A stretch of DNA of 64,000 bases from Wolbachia endosymbiont (group B) of Hofmannophila pseudospretella (GTDB taxonomy: Bacteria; Pseudomonadota; Alphaproteobacteria; Rickettsiales; Anaplasmataceae), in the NCBI RefSeq assembly GCF_964028515.1, contig NZ_OZ034788.1:868001-932000 (forward strand), written 5' to 3'. Shown piece after piece: positions 18,221 through 27,826 of the stretch. Position 1 is the first letter of the stretch. Each line of letters opens with the position of its first letter. Position numbers and translations under genes: made by a program. The notes below the pieces were generated by a model. It saw only the letters and a list, made by a program, of their open reading frames with translations, made no database searches and was not told the DNA's origin.

Positions 18221-19207
18221 TTAATTATTGATCATCTGAGTAATAGGATGAGAATCAGCTAATTTGTCCTTTAACTTTTCGTTAGCAATATGAGTATATA
18301 TTTGTGTTGTAGAAAGATTAGTATGGCCAAGAATTTTTTGTATCAGCACAATATTTGCTCCGCTATTCAGTAGATGGGTAGCAAGAGAATGCCTAATCAC
18401 ATGTGGAGAGATTTTATTTTCATCAATATCGCACTTTCTTGCTAATTCCTTTATTAATTGACCAACTCTTTGCCTTGTAATTGGTTTATTAGGTTTATCA
18501 CCTGGGAATAGCCAATCAGATTTTTTGTTCTTAGGAAGCAGATTGTCACGAATTGATAAATAATTTTTAAGACTTTGCAATGCTTGTTGATTAAAAAAGA
18601 TTTGCCTTTCTCTGCCACTTTTTCCCTTTATTATTATGTAGCCTTCCTTACCATTACTGTTTACTAAATGTGATGCTTCACATAACTTCATATTGATTAG
18701 TTCAGAAACACGCATCCCGGAAGAGTAAAGAATATCTAAAATTGCACATAGCCTTTTACTGCTTATCTCTTTATTCGATCCGCTTGCTGATTTTTTTGCT
18801 GTTTCCATAAGCAAAAATATTTCTTGAACACTTAAATACTTAGGCAAAGGACGGGAAACTTTTGGATTTCTTAATTCATTATCATTAGCCGGTGCTGGAT
18901 TAAAATCTATTATTCCATCATTGAATAGGCACTTATAGAAATTTTTGATAGCAGATATTTTTCTTGATATAGAGCTAGTTTTATATTTCTTTTGTGTACG
19001 TAAAAAGTTTACATAATCTTTAATATTAGCTTTACTTGCACCAACTAAGGTAGTGCCTCCTTCTAATAAAAATTTTTCAAGTTGGTGTAAATCTGAACGA
19101 TAACTTTCCAAAGTATTTTGTGTAGAGGATTTTTCGGAAACCAAAGTATCTATGTAATACGTTATGTAAAGATCCTCTTTTTTATTTTGTGGTTGTTTAT
19201 TTTTCAT
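18221..19207 (-). CDS. xerD: Tyrosine recombinase XerC/XerD
   Basis: This 328-residue Xer-type site-specific recombinase resolves chromosome dimers at dif. The N-terminal SAM-like domain contains YIDTLVSEKSSTQNTLESYR. The catalytic domain has Arg in SSGMRVSELINMK, the His-x-x-Arg of SPHVIRHSLATHLL, the second His in LGHTNLSTTQ and the nucleophile Tyr in IYTHI. All catalytic residues are present. LSTTQIYTHI is more XerD-like, but XerC cannot be excluded. The ribosome-binding site AGGAGC lies inside a 56-codon ORF that overlaps the start. Confidence 0.92.
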   Translation of the reverse strand: MKNKQPQNKKEDLYITYYIDTLVSEKSSTQNTLESYRSDLHQLEKFLLEGGTTLVGASKANIKDYVNFLRTQKKYKTSSISRKISAIKNFYKCLFNDGIIDFNPAPANDNELRNPKVSRPLPKYLSVQEIFLLMETAKKSASGSNKEISSKRLCAILDILYSSGMRVSELINMKLCEASHLVNSNGKEGYIIIKGKSGRERQIFFNQQALQSLKNYLSIRDNLLPKNKKSDWLFPGDKPNKPITRQRVGQLIKELARKCDIDENKISPHVIRHSLATHLLNSGANIVLIQKILGHTNLSTTQIYTHIANEKLKDKLADSHPITQMINN

Positions 19208-19367
19208 TATCAGCTCCTATATTTATTTCTTTGACTATAATTTGATTGAAAGTATTTTTTGTGTTTTTTATAAGAAAATATGAGATAAATAAAACATTTA
19301 TCAATAAAGTAAATACTACAAACCTTTGTTTTAACCTTTTCTTTAAATTTGATCTTATTTTTACCAT
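19197..19367 (-). CDS. Small single-pass membrane protein (56 aa), possible
   Basis: This is a 56-codon ORF starting MVKIRSNLKKRLKQR. The N-terminus is strongly basic and is followed by one hydrophobic helix (FVVFTLLINVLFISYFLI) and a short polar tail. The layout is typical of an inner-membrane protein with its N-terminus inside. Its last 11 bases overlap the start of the Xer gene, and the xer ribosome-binding site lies within it, so the two would be coupled. The size and topology recall FtsL/DivIC-like or stress peptides, but there is no family evidence. Its own ribosome-binding site is weak. The remaining 210 bases up to 19578 hold nothing recognisable. Confidence 0.45.
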   Translation of the reverse strand: MVKIRSNLKKRLKQRFVVFTLLINVLFISYFLIKNTKNTFNQIIVKEINIGADNEK

Positions 19368-19578
19368 ATTTCAATTATAACATCAAATCTATAAAAAACA
19401 TCCTGTAAAGTAAGTTTTACTATCATATAAAATATCCCTTAGCTATGTCTGTTTATGCTTATTACATCATAGTATTTATTGTAATTTTAACATAAAGAGA
19501 TAGTGATTTCAACTTCATTATTGTATGGGTATTAATAAATCTTTAATATATATAACAAATGTCTTGCAGCAGAAGGAA

Positions 19579-20214
19579 TCACTTGGGACTTTTTTTTAAT
19601 AAAGTGTTAATAAAAGGAATGGTTACATTTGATCCTATGGATTCACTATCTATTTTTTCTATAATTTTATTAATGCTGTGGAAAGAACGTTCTATTCTTG
19701 CTAGAATATAATTAATCAATTTTAAATCAATTTTTAACTGTTTATCTGAAAATCGTTTTATTAGCATAATTCTTAATAATTCCTCACTTGCAGGCAAAAT
19801 TTTTACGCTGGTAGTTGACAATATTCGGGAGCTTAAATCTCTTAGTTTGAAGTTAAGCTTTTTTGGTGAAATTGAAGAAGTGATTAGCAGTCTCTTATCA
19901 TTTTCTTTCATATAATTATAACAATGTAACAACATTTCCTCATCTTTAATGTTTTGTACATCCTCTAAAATAAACGCATCGCTATACCTAATTTCGCTTG
20001 CAAAATTATTCACATTGATAAAAATTGCATTGTTTATTGATTGCCAAATATGAGCAAGGTGAGTTTTTCCAGAGCTGTTAGGTCCAAAAAGAATCAGGCA
20101 TTTCCAAGATAAATCGTTAACTATTGAGTTATATACGTGCTTATTTTCGTCTAAGGTGATATAGTTTTGCCAGCAATAATCAACTTGATTATTGCTAAAT
20201 AAATTTAATTGCAC
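19579..20214 (-). CDS. hdaA: Hda/DnaA-related ATPase
   Basis: This 211-residue protein of the DnaA AAA+ type lacks the DnaA DNA-binding domain, as expected for Hda, which promotes ATP hydrolysis by DnaA with the sliding clamp. The N-terminal MQLNLF is a typical clamp-binding sequence. Walker A is FGPNSSGKTHLAH, the Walker B region is FILEDVQN, and sensor-like SSISPKKLNFKLRDLSSRI follows. The start is GTG at 20214; an in-frame stop lies just upstream. In alphaproteobacteria this gene commonly follows a PerM-type permease gene. Here the two are separated by a group II intron. Confidence 0.85.
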   Translation of the reverse strand: MQLNLFSNNQVDYCWQNYITLDENKHVYNSIVNDLSWKCLILFGPNSSGKTHLAHIWQSINNAIFINVNNFASEIRYSDAFILEDVQNIKDEEMLLHCYNYMKENDKRLLITSSISPKKLNFKLRDLSSRILSTTSVKILPASEELLRIMLIKRFSDKQLKIDLKLINYILARIERSFHSINKIIEKIDSESIGSNVTIPFINTLLKKSPK

Positions 20215-20271
20215 GTAAAGCCTCTGACACTTCTACTTTTTGATAATAATTTTTGCATAAGAATTTACTTG

Positions 20272-22572
20272 GTCAGGTAAGGAAGCAGTATTACTACTAC
20301 CCCCTCCCTTAGAAACGCAGCATGCAGGTTTCCCAACACTACGCTTGAGCCCCTTATCTAAGTTCTTCTTTTCTAGAACCGGCTTGTCCTTCATGATTCC
20401 TCAGGAAACATCATTCTTAATGGTGACACCAACAGTAGAGAACCTTCTCTTGAGAAAGAGCTTGCTAACATTCTTGTTCGTTTCACTCTCTCATCAAAAT
20501 ACTTTTTCCATTTTAAGTCAAGGGGATTTGCATCCGCTCTGATTTTAACATGTCGTCTGATAGGTATATCAATCAGCTTAAGCAGTCTTAAATACCGTAT
20601 CTCTTTTGGTTTGTTCTTGCATAGGGGTGCAGCAAAAACCCATTGGCGTTGACCCATTACTTTGAAGTAACGATTCTTTATCCAACGTAATCCTTTACGA
20701 GGATGTCTTTTCTTTGCCCATTTCCATAAACTATGCCAAATTTCATTGTCGATCTTTCTAAACGCTTTTTTAGCACACACATGGTGATAGTAATTTCCCC
20801 ATCCTCTCAGTAGAGAGTTGAGTGACTTAATTACTATAGCCTGAGTGTTCGCTATATTTGCTTTTATCAATGTACGTGCTTTATTAAGAAGTCTTTTAAT
20901 ACTTTCTTTCGAAGGTTTAATAATTAACTTCTTATTATATCTACGTACATTACAACCAAGAAAGTCAAACCCTGTTGTGATAGATGTAATCTTTGTCTTC
21001 TCTTCTGACAGAATTAAACCTCGCTCATGAAGAAAAGATGATACTAAAGGCTTAACTTCCTTTTCCAGTACTTCATGTGTGAAACCTGAAATAATAAAGT
21101 CGTCTGCGTATCTGATTACATTCACTCCACTTCTGATTTTGTTTCTTTTTCTACTGCCGAGTTTACCAAATCGACTTTCCAATAACTTTTCAAGTCCGTT
21201 TAAGGCTAAATTGGCTAGTATTGGAGAAATTATACCACCTTGCGGGGTACCTGCAGTTGTGGGATACAGAGTTTTTGATTCTAGGAAGCCAGCTTTTAAC
21301 CAACTATGCAGAATTTTTTTCTCCATAGGAATATGCTTCATAAGCCATTCATGATTAATGTTGTCAAAGCATCCTTTGATATCACCTTCAAGTATCCATT
21401 GTAGTTGATTACGACTTGCCAGTAACAAATGACAAGCTACTGTAGCATCTGCACAGGATCTTTTAGGTCTAAAGCCATAGGAGTGACGATCACTGATCGT
21501 TTCAGCTATCGGTTCCAGAGCAAACAGATATAATGCTTGCATGGCTCTATCTTTTATCGTGGGTATTCCAAGAGGTCTTCTTTTGCCATTAGATTTACTG
21601 ATATAAATCCGTTTTAGCGGAGAAGGTTTATATCCTCTTTGCTTTAACTGCTTTATTCCTTGAAATTTAGCATTGCAAGTTGACCATAGTTGACGATCTA
21701 CACCCGCTGTGTTTTTTCCTTGGTTTTCAGTTACTCTCTTAACAGCCAAAGCTTTTCCGCTAAAAGAGCGTGTGAGAAGATGTTGTAAAGTTTTTACCTT
21801 ACCCCATCTTCCTTCTTGGACAGCCTTAACAATACGTCTTTGTAGCCTCACAATAACTTTCTGGCATTTCTTCCATGGCAACTGCTTCCATGCTTCAAAG
21901 CTTTTGGTAGATGCACTTACAGGTTTACTTGTAATCATCTGCTTTCCTACCTTAAGTGGTTAACAAAGTTTCTTGTCACGAGGGACCAAACGGAAGTCTG
22001 CTCGTTTTCACGCGAATTAATGTTACAAATTCTATCCATTTCGTTACAAAATGGCATTCGCTTTCTCCATTCTCCTTTACCTGCACTTCCATCAGCATTC
22101 CTTGCGGTTTGCTTGCCATGTAGGCGAAAATACAGGCTTACCCTGTTTCTCCAGTCATACAATAGTGGGTTAGGTGGCTTCTCTATACCGGTGGAGTTAT
22201 TATTTGCGTACATCTAGAAATGAAAAAATGTAACTTATCCACATTACCTTTTGGTCAGAGCTTATCAGCATCTTTAGCTCTTTCATCGTATCGGTACTTA
22301 TAAAGCTTCACTTACGTTCACCATACCACTAGCCTAGCCCTCCAACCACATGATGCTTGCAGTTTATGCCCCTCTCACGATTGAGCATCTTCTTTTTCAA
22401 GAGGAGGTTCATTGTCCGCATCGCTTGGCACCAACCGGTTGCCCGATTCGCACTGATGCGTAGACTCAGACGGCAAAACATCTGGTTTAATAAGTTTTAG
22501 AATCCTTTCAGTTTCTTTCTGAATGAATTCCTCTCCTTTTAAACAATATGACCGAAGACTTTCAGGTCGCAC
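20272..22572 (-). mobile_element. Group II intron (about 2.3 kb, complete)
   Basis: The minus strand starts with the group II 5' signature GTGCG at 22572-22568. It ends with a domain V hairpin (AAGCGTAGTG, a GAAA tetraloop, CATGCTGCGTTT; around 20307-20346) and then a domain VI hairpin (near 20275-20305). The domain VI bulged A lies seven bases before a terminal AC at 20272. The RT/maturase ORF lies in domain IV, just before domain V. About 630 bases at 21939-22572 hold the 5' ribozyme domains. Open frames there (21947-22213 and 22375-22575) are structural RNA and not genes. The flanks are the end of perM and the leader of hdaA. Confidence 0.88.
20391..21938 (-). CDS. ltrA: Group II intron reverse transcriptase/maturase
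   Basis: This 515-residue intron-encoded protein has RT fingers and palm with IPTIKDRAMQALYLFALEP, SYGFRPKRSCADA, EGDIKGCFDNINH, TPQGGIISPILANLALN and the catalytic YADD near residue 276. A maturase X domain follows (LLRGWGNYYHHV) and then IRRHVKIRADANPLDLKWKKYF. The paired CxxC cysteines and histidines of the HNH endonuclease are not present after that point, so the protein seems to lack the En domain. Such RTs can still retrohome using lagging-strand primers. The frame is intact. Confidence 0.93.
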   Translation of the reverse strand: MITSKPVSASTKSFEAWKQLPWKKCQKVIVRLQRRIVKAVQEGRWGKVKTLQHLLTRSFSGKALAVKRVTENQGKNTAGVDRQLWSTCNAKFQGIKQLKQRGYKPSPLKRIYISKSNGKRRPLGIPTIKDRAMQALYLFALEPIAETISDRHSYGFRPKRSCADATVACHLLLASRNQLQWILEGDIKGCFDNINHEWLMKHIPMEKKILHSWLKAGFLESKTLYPTTAGTPQGGIISPILANLALNGLEKLLESRFGKLGSRKRNKIRSGVNVIRYADDFIISGFTHEVLEKEVKPLVSSFLHERGLILSEEKTKITSITTGFDFLGCNVRRYNKKLIIKPSKESIKRLLNKARTLIKANIANTQAIVIKSLNSLLRGWGNYYHHVCAKKAFRKIDNEIWHSLWKWAKKRHPRKGLRWIKNRYFKVMGQRQWVFAAPLCKNKPKEIRYLRLLKLIDIPIRRHVKIRADANPLDLKWKKYFDERVKRTRMLASSFSREGSLLLVSPLRMMFPEES

Positions 22573-22628
22573 CATTTCTCAAATGTATCAGAGATCCTTT
22601 TTCTTTTTATCGTGAACTAAAAGGTTCA

Positions 22629-23702
22629 TTAGCCATTTTTATAAAGCTCACTTTCAAAATATTTATTAACTGTATATTCTACTAACACACTGAACATTGC
22701 TATTATTGGAATAAAAAATAATATACCTATAAACCCAAAATATGAGGTGCATATGACAACTCCCAAAATAATGATAGTTGGATGTATATGAACTTTTTTT
22801 CCTATTAATAAAGGCACTAATATGCTTGAGTCTATTAATTGACCAACACTAAATAACAGCAAGACAGCAGCACTTTCAAACCATCCACTAAATTGAGTAA
22901 TGGCGCTCAAAAATCCGATAATAGTGTATAATAATGGCCCTATATAGGGTATAAATGTTAATGTTCCTGATAAAATTCCAATAGCTACAGAATGCTTCAG
23001 CCCAATTATGCTAAGGCCCACGGAGTAAAAGATCATCATAACTATACATACGTTTAGCTGTCCCTTTAGGTAATTAGATATAATGAAATCTACTTTGGAA
23101 AAATAACCTGCAGCTTTTTCTCTGTAGAGAATGGGAATTAGTTTACTAACCTTTTCTACAATTGAAGGCCAATCACGTAATACATAAAAAAACACCATAA
23201 GCGTAATAGCTATTAATGATACCATGTAAATCAAACTAAAGCTTGAACTTAGCACTTGAATTATAAGATTACTGCCCATGCTAAGAGCATTTATAAAATA
23301 AGATATATAATCACTGTAATTTTCTACTAGATTTTTAGACAAGTGATCAAATAAACTATCTTCAGTTTTTATATTAAGAAATTCTAGCATAGAAGGAATC
23401 ACTTTAAGCTTTAATGAAGGTATCTTATTCACTAAGAAATTTAATATTAAAGTAATTTGAAAATATATAATAGGTAAAACAAATGTAATAACTAATATAA
23501 AAGCTATCAATAAGGCAAGTGTTATAAAAACTACAGAACATGAACGCGGTATTCTGTATTTTTCAAACTTGGTTACTAGAGGGTTAAACAAATGTGCAAC
23601 AAAAACGGATATTAGACACGGAACAATCATAGGACGCATCAAAAATAATGCTCCTATTATAAAAAGTAGTACACAACAAATAGTTATATGACGTTTTTGC
23701 AT
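22629..23702 (-). CDS. perM: AI-2E/PerM family transporter
   Basis: This 357-residue inner-membrane protein of the AI-2E transporter (PerM) family has about seven or eight transmembrane segments. Family landmarks are IPYIGPLLYTIIGFLSAI and the C-terminal LLIGKKVHIHPTIIILGVVICTSYFG region. The transported substrate is not known for most members. The gene ends 56 bases before the 5' end of the group II intron, beyond which comes hdaA. The perM-hdaA order is common in alphaproteobacteria. Confidence 0.87.
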   Translation of the reverse strand: MQKRHITICCVLLFIIGALFLMRPMIVPCLISVFVAHLFNPLVTKFEKYRIPRSCSVVFITLALLIAFILVITFVLPIIYFQITLILNFLVNKIPSLKLKVIPSMLEFLNIKTEDSLFDHLSKNLVENYSDYISYFINALSMGSNLIIQVLSSSFSLIYMVSLIAITLMVFFYVLRDWPSIVEKVSKLIPILYREKAAGYFSKVDFIISNYLKGQLNVCIVMMIFYSVGLSIIGLKHSVAIGILSGTLTFIPYIGPLLYTIIGFLSAITQFSGWFESAAVLLLFSVGQLIDSSILVPLLIGKKVHIHPTIIILGVVICTSYFGFIGILFFIPIIAMFSVLVEYTVNKYFESELYKNG

Positions 23703-23751
23703 ATGTCTAACATAGTCGATTTACCAAAAAATATACAGTTTTTTGTAAATA

Positions 23752-24642
23752 CTATCTATTCATTGTTTTATTAAGTATTAGATCAGCTAAATTTTCATCC
23801 AATTCCCAACCAGATAAAACTCCGTTGTGCGGGTCATATTCAAAGCTTTTCAAATTAACGATTTTGGTCAAATTCATATTTAATGATTGATTATCTTCTA
23901 GTCCTTTTGCTAATTGTGCAGGATATGGTATTAAGGTGTCTCTTTCATGATTAATGACCACTATTGATATATTATTATTTTGTAGCTTTTGTATATTGCT
24001 TACTATATCAAAGTCTAAATTTAGGACCTTAAGCATTTTTTTTAACAAACAAGAGGGTAGTATGCTTAGAGTTTTTGTCTGAGGAATTGGAAAATGCTTT
24101 ATTGCCTTGTGAAAAGAGCTGAAAGTGCTGGTAAAAATAATACCTCCGAGTTTAATATCTCTGTCTGTAAAATATTTCAGCACTTCTGATGCAATTGCTC
24201 CTCCAAAGGAATGGCTGAGAAGTATAATGTTTTCAGGCTTCACACCATTGTCAATTAATTTACTGATTTCTTTTATTGAAGGCTGAGACAAGCTTTGATT
24301 CTTATTTATAAACGGAATCATGAGTGGTGGTACAGATAAAAAGATGCAAGTTAAAGCTGCTAAGATGGCTAAACTTGCTGTCCTAGATGTCATTGGATTA
24401 GTAAGTAATATTAAAGTTGGTAATAGTATTGATGTTCCTAGAAACAAGAAACTAGCTATTGCGTAAGTTATATAGTTTTGAAATGCAATTGGGTATTTAT
24501 GTGCATGAGTGTGAAAATTAGACCTATGGAGATATGTAGATCTATCTTGTATATACCTGGACGCATTTTTATAATTATCACCTATTCCATGAAAAAATAT
24601 AAGATGTATCTCATTTTCTTTATTATACTTAGCAACGTGCAT
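23752..24642 (-). CDS. Membrane-associated alpha/beta hydrolase
   Basis: This 296-residue protein starts with an alpha/beta hydrolase strand (HLIFFHGIGDNYKNA). Then, unusually, come two adjacent transmembrane helices at about residues 58-80 and 87-108. The fold resumes with the nucleophile elbow LLSHSFGGAIAS. The probable catalytic acid is in NHERDTLIPYP and the His in EYDPHNGVL. The membrane insert between strands 3 and 5 suggests an anchored lipase or esterase acting at the inner membrane. The function is unknown. It lies 49 bases upstream of perM, on the same strand. Confidence 0.7.
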   Translation of the reverse strand: MHVAKYNKENEIHLIFFHGIGDNYKNASRYIQDRSTYLHRSNFHTHAHKYPIAFQNYITYAIASFLFLGTSILLPTLILLTNPMTSRTASLAILAALTCIFLSVPPLMIPFINKNQSLSQPSIKEISKLIDNGVKPENIILLSHSFGGAIASEVLKYFTDRDIKLGGIIFTSTFSSFHKAIKHFPIPQTKTLSILPSCLLKKMLKVLNLDFDIVSNIQKLQNNNISIVVINHERDTLIPYPAQLAKGLEDNQSLNMNLTKIVNLKSFEYDPHNGVLSGWELDENLADLILNKTMNR

Positions 24643-24744
24643 TATTTCCCTCTAACATATATTACACCTAGTAAAAGAATATTCCTTTTTGAGAATTAGA
24701 TCAAACTTTTTTAAAATGCTAGATAACTTATATTAACACCGAAA

Positions 24745-25950
24745 ATGGTAAGCATGCACACTAACAGACTTGAGGAATACAAGATAGCAGCATTAATAGT
24801 TGCAGCAGGAGTAGGCAGTAGATGCAATGCCAAAATCCCTAAACAGTATATAAAACTGGCAGGTAAGTCTGTTTTATTTCACACAATTAGAAAATTCTTA
24901 GCTAATCAGTACATAAGTTACATAAGAGTGGTAGTAAATGAAAGTCAAAAAGATTTCTATAAAGAAGTTACGTCATCAACTATAGATACTAAATTGCTGA
25001 GTCCAGTATGTGGAGAAAAAAGCAGGCAGAGTTCAGTTAAACTTGGACTGGAGAGTTTGCAAAAGATCAATCCAGATTTTGTTATTATACATGATGCTTG
25101 TAGGCCTTTTGTATCAAATATTCTAATAAATAACTTGATTGAATCTATGATTAATGGTCAATATACAGGAGTAGTTCCAGCAATAGAAGTCGAGGATACT
25201 ATATCGTTGGTGAGTAATAATTTCGTTGAATCTACGATTTTAAGAGAAAAACTTAGAGCCATACAAACCCCTCAAATTTTTAATTTCAGAGAATTATTAT
25301 CGTGCCATCAGTCAGTCAAAGAATTTACTGATGATTCATCACTAATGGTGGAGCATAAAAAACATGTTGCGATTATTGAAGGTGAGAAAAAGAATTTTAA
25401 GTTAACTACAAAAGAGGATATCAATATGGCAAAACTTCTCTTTGGAGAGCCAAAATTCCGTGTCGGAACCGGTTATGATATACATAAATTTGTTAAAATT
25501 CAAAATGATACTAAGAGCTTTATAAAAATTTGCGGTGTGGAAATTGAGCATAATATGGCAATAGAGGCACATTCCGATGGTGATGTTGCAATACATGCAA
25601 TCGTTGATGCAATACTCGGAGCACTAGGATGTGGCGATATAGGAGAACATTTTCCTCCTAATTCCTCTAAATGGAAGGATTGCAATTCATCTCATTTTCT
25701 TGACTTTGCTGCTAAAAAAGCACAGGAAAAAGGATATAGCGTATCTAATTTAGATATTACTATAGTTTGTGAAGAGCCTAAAATATCGCCTTACAAAGCA
25801 GGAATGAAGGAATTCATATCAAAAATATTAAAAATTAATGGTGAATTCGTAAATATCAAAGCAACCACAGCGGAAAAATTAGGTTCTATTGGAAGAAATG
25901 AGGGAATAGCAACGTATGCTTCTGTGCTATTGTGTGCAAATTTTTATTGA
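24745..25950 (+). CDS. ispDF: Bifunctional IspD/IspF (MEP pathway)
   Basis: This fusion protein carries two steps of non-mevalonate isoprenoid synthesis. Residues about 12-230 are the cytidylyltransferase IspD (AALIVAAGVGSRCNAKIPKQY, HDACRPFVS). Residues about 240-400 are the MECDP synthase IspF (GTGYDIHKF, EAHSDGDVAIHAIVDAILGALGCGDIGEHFPPN, TTAEKLGSIGRNEGIA). The metal-binding Asp/His and the linker are intact. The fusion is usual in alphaproteobacteria. Start may be the ATG at 24745 or the one three codons later. Confidence 0.96.
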   Translation: MVSMHTNRLEEYKIAALIVAAGVGSRCNAKIPKQYIKLAGKSVLFHTIRKFLANQYISYIRVVVNESQKDFYKEVTSSTIDTKLLSPVCGEKSRQSSVKLGLESLQKINPDFVIIHDACRPFVSNILINNLIESMINGQYTGVVPAIEVEDTISLVSNNFVESTILREKLRAIQTPQIFNFRELLSCHQSVKEFTDDSSLMVEHKKHVAIIEGEKKNFKLTTKEDINMAKLLFGEPKFRVGTGYDIHKFVKIQNDTKSFIKICGVEIEHNMAIEAHSDGDVAIHAIVDAILGALGCGDIGEHFPPNSSKWKDCNSSHFLDFAAKKAQEKGYSVSNLDITIVCEEPKISPYKAGMKEFISKILKINGEFVNIKATTAEKLGSIGRNEGIATYASVLLCANFY

Positions 25951-26034
25951 AGGTAGAAACGAAATAACTTACTTGACAAACTCCACCATTTCACTTCCAT
26001 TGCAAGGAAAGTGGGAAGGTTTGTCAAGAAATTT

Positions 26035-26901
26035 CTATGAGCTGCTTTCGACATTAATAGCTGATTCAAGTCTTCTATTCAAAATTTTCAATATAAAATC
26101 CAATTCATTTGAGTTGTTATAACGTATCATGACTTTACCCTTAGAATTACTGTCATTAATTTTGATCTTTAAACCAAGCTGAGAAGATATAGCTCCTTCT
26201 AATGCTGCCATATCTTGATTTTTAGTACACTTATGCTCTTTTCGGTCGTTATTTTGTTGTAAGTCTTTTATCAATTTTTCAGTTTGTCTAACGCTCAGGC
26301 TCTGAGAAACTATTCTTTCTGCAATACTTTCCGCATTTTCAACATTAATCAATGCTCTTGCATGACCCATAGACAATTTTTTCTCGTTGATCATTGTTTT
26401 TACTCCATTAGGGAGTGATAGCATTCGTATCATATTGGTTATGTGACTGCGGCTTTTACCTAAAGTTGAGGCTAATTCTTCGTGTGTATAGGAGAATTCA
26501 TCTATTAGTTTTCTGTACGCCTCACCTTCTTCTATTGGATTAATATCTTGCCTCTGTATGTTTTCAATTATCGATACTTCTAAGCATTCCTTGTCATTTA
26601 AATCTTTTATGATAACCGGTACACTATCAAGATTTATGACCTTACTTGCTCGCCAACGACGTTCCCCTGCTACTATTTCGTAACCTTCATTATTTGGATC
26701 TTTGCGCACCACAACAGGTTGTATTATACCATTTTTCTCTATCGAACCTGCAAGTTCTTTTAATGACTCCTCATCAAAATATTTTCTCGGCTGAAATTTG
26801 CTCGGGTGTAGTAATGAAATAGGTAACCGATCTTCTTTATTATCATAATTATCGCCTATGAGGCCAGCAAGACCTCTACCTAAGCGCCTATTGTCCTTCA
26901 T
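26035..26901 (-). CDS. parB: Chromosome partitioning protein ParB
   Basis: This 288-residue CTP-dependent clamp binds parS and spreads to organise the chromosome origin region. It shows the N-terminal LGRGLAGLIGDN, the ParB/Srx CTPase motif GERRWRAS, the IIENIQRQDINPIEEGEAY block, the helix-turn-helix THEELASTLGKSRSHITNMIRMLSLP and a C-terminal dimerisation region. It overlaps the parA stop by four bases. No perfect parS-like site (TGTTTCACGTGAAACA type) was seen in the window. Confidence 0.95.
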   Translation of the reverse strand: MKDNRRLGRGLAGLIGDNYDNKEDRLPISLLHPSKFQPRKYFDEESLKELAGSIEKNGIIQPVVVRKDPNNEGYEIVAGERRWRASKVINLDSVPVIIKDLNDKECLEVSIIENIQRQDINPIEEGEAYRKLIDEFSYTHEELASTLGKSRSHITNMIRMLSLPNGVKTMINEKKLSMGHARALINVENAESIAERIVSQSLSVRQTEKLIKDLQQNNDRKEHKCTKNQDMAALEGAISSQLGLKIKINDSNSKGKVMIRYNNSNELDFILKILNRRLESAINVESSS

Positions 26902-27740
26902 GCTGCACCCTCACTTATCAGCTTTTTCTCTTTACAGATGCTCATGTGTTTCTTTAAAATTTCTTTTGCCAAACTTATATATGCTTGTGCACCAGGACAC
27001 TTAAGATCATATACAATAGCAGGTTTTCCATGAGAAGGTGCTTCTGATAGCCGTACATTACGTGGAATAATGGTCTCATACAAGGGGATAATAGTTTTAT
27101 ATACTTTATCATTTAAATATTGGCAAATATCATTTTTAATCTGCTCACTAAGTTTGTTGCGTCTGTCATACATTGTGAGCAATATTCCTTCTATTAACAG
27201 GAAAGGGTTTAGGTTATTTCTTTTTATCAGCTCTACAGTCTTAACTAAATGGCTTAATCCTTCCAGAGCGAAAAATTCACACTGAAGAGGAACAATAATC
27301 GAGTCAGCAGCGGTCAGAGCATTGATAGTAAGCAGACCAAGTGATGGAGGACAATCTATAATTATGTACTCATAATTATTACGTACTTTCTCTAGCGTAT
27401 CTTTTAGTACGAATTTTCCCTGCTCAAGTTGTGATAGCTCAATTTCTGCAGCTGATAAGTCAACCACTGATGAAATCAGCGATAGATTTGGAATTTCCTT
27501 TATATTGAAAATTGCCGATTTCACCAATTCACTTTCGCTGCTCAGCAGTATTTTATATATATTTTTTTCTTCCCTGCTACGATAAGAAACCCCAAGTCCT
27601 GTACTAGCATTTCCTTGAGGGTCAAGATCTACCAATAAAGTACTTTTTCCCACAGCAGCAAAGGCTGTTGATAAATTTATACTAGTTGTGGTTTTACCAA
27701 CTCCACCCTTTTGATTTACTATTGCAATGATCTTGCTCAC
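26898..27740 (-). CDS. parA: Chromosome partitioning ATPase ParA
   Basis: This 280-residue Walker-type ATPase drives segregation of ParB-bound origins. The deviant Walker A KGGVGKTTTSINL lies at residues 10-22. The Walker A' DLDPQGNAST and the Walker B DCPPSLGLLTINAL are also visible. It is the first gene of the parAB operon, which overlaps at ATGA. The start is well supported by the family N-terminus MSKIIAIVNQKGG. Confidence 0.96.
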   Translation of the reverse strand: MSKIIAIVNQKGGVGKTTTSINLSTAFAAVGKSTLLVDLDPQGNASTGLGVSYRSREEKNIYKILLSSESELVKSAIFNIKEIPNLSLISSVVDLSAAEIELSQLEQGKFVLKDTLEKVRNNYEYIIIDCPPSLGLLTINALTAADSIIVPLQCEFFALEGLSHLVKTVELIKRNNLNPFLLIEGILLTMYDRRNKLSEQIKNDICQYLNDKVYKTIIPLYETIIPRNVRLSEAPSHGKPAIVYDLKCPGAQAYISLAKEILKKHMSICKEKKLISEGAA

Positions 27741-27826
27741 GCCTTTTATCTTATGTATAAAATAACTCTATTGTATATATGCAAGAAATTTTTGCATTAG
27801 AAAAATTTTTTTGTTGCCAATCATGC

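Noticed and set aside
21947..22575. Open frames of 88 and 66 codons on the minus strand in the intron
   Set aside because: They lie in the 5' ribozyme domains of the group II intron; the 66-codon frame begins at the splice site itself.
26035..27740. parAB considered as marker of the replication origin
   Set aside because: No dnaA box cluster, parS site or typical origin genes were seen nearby.
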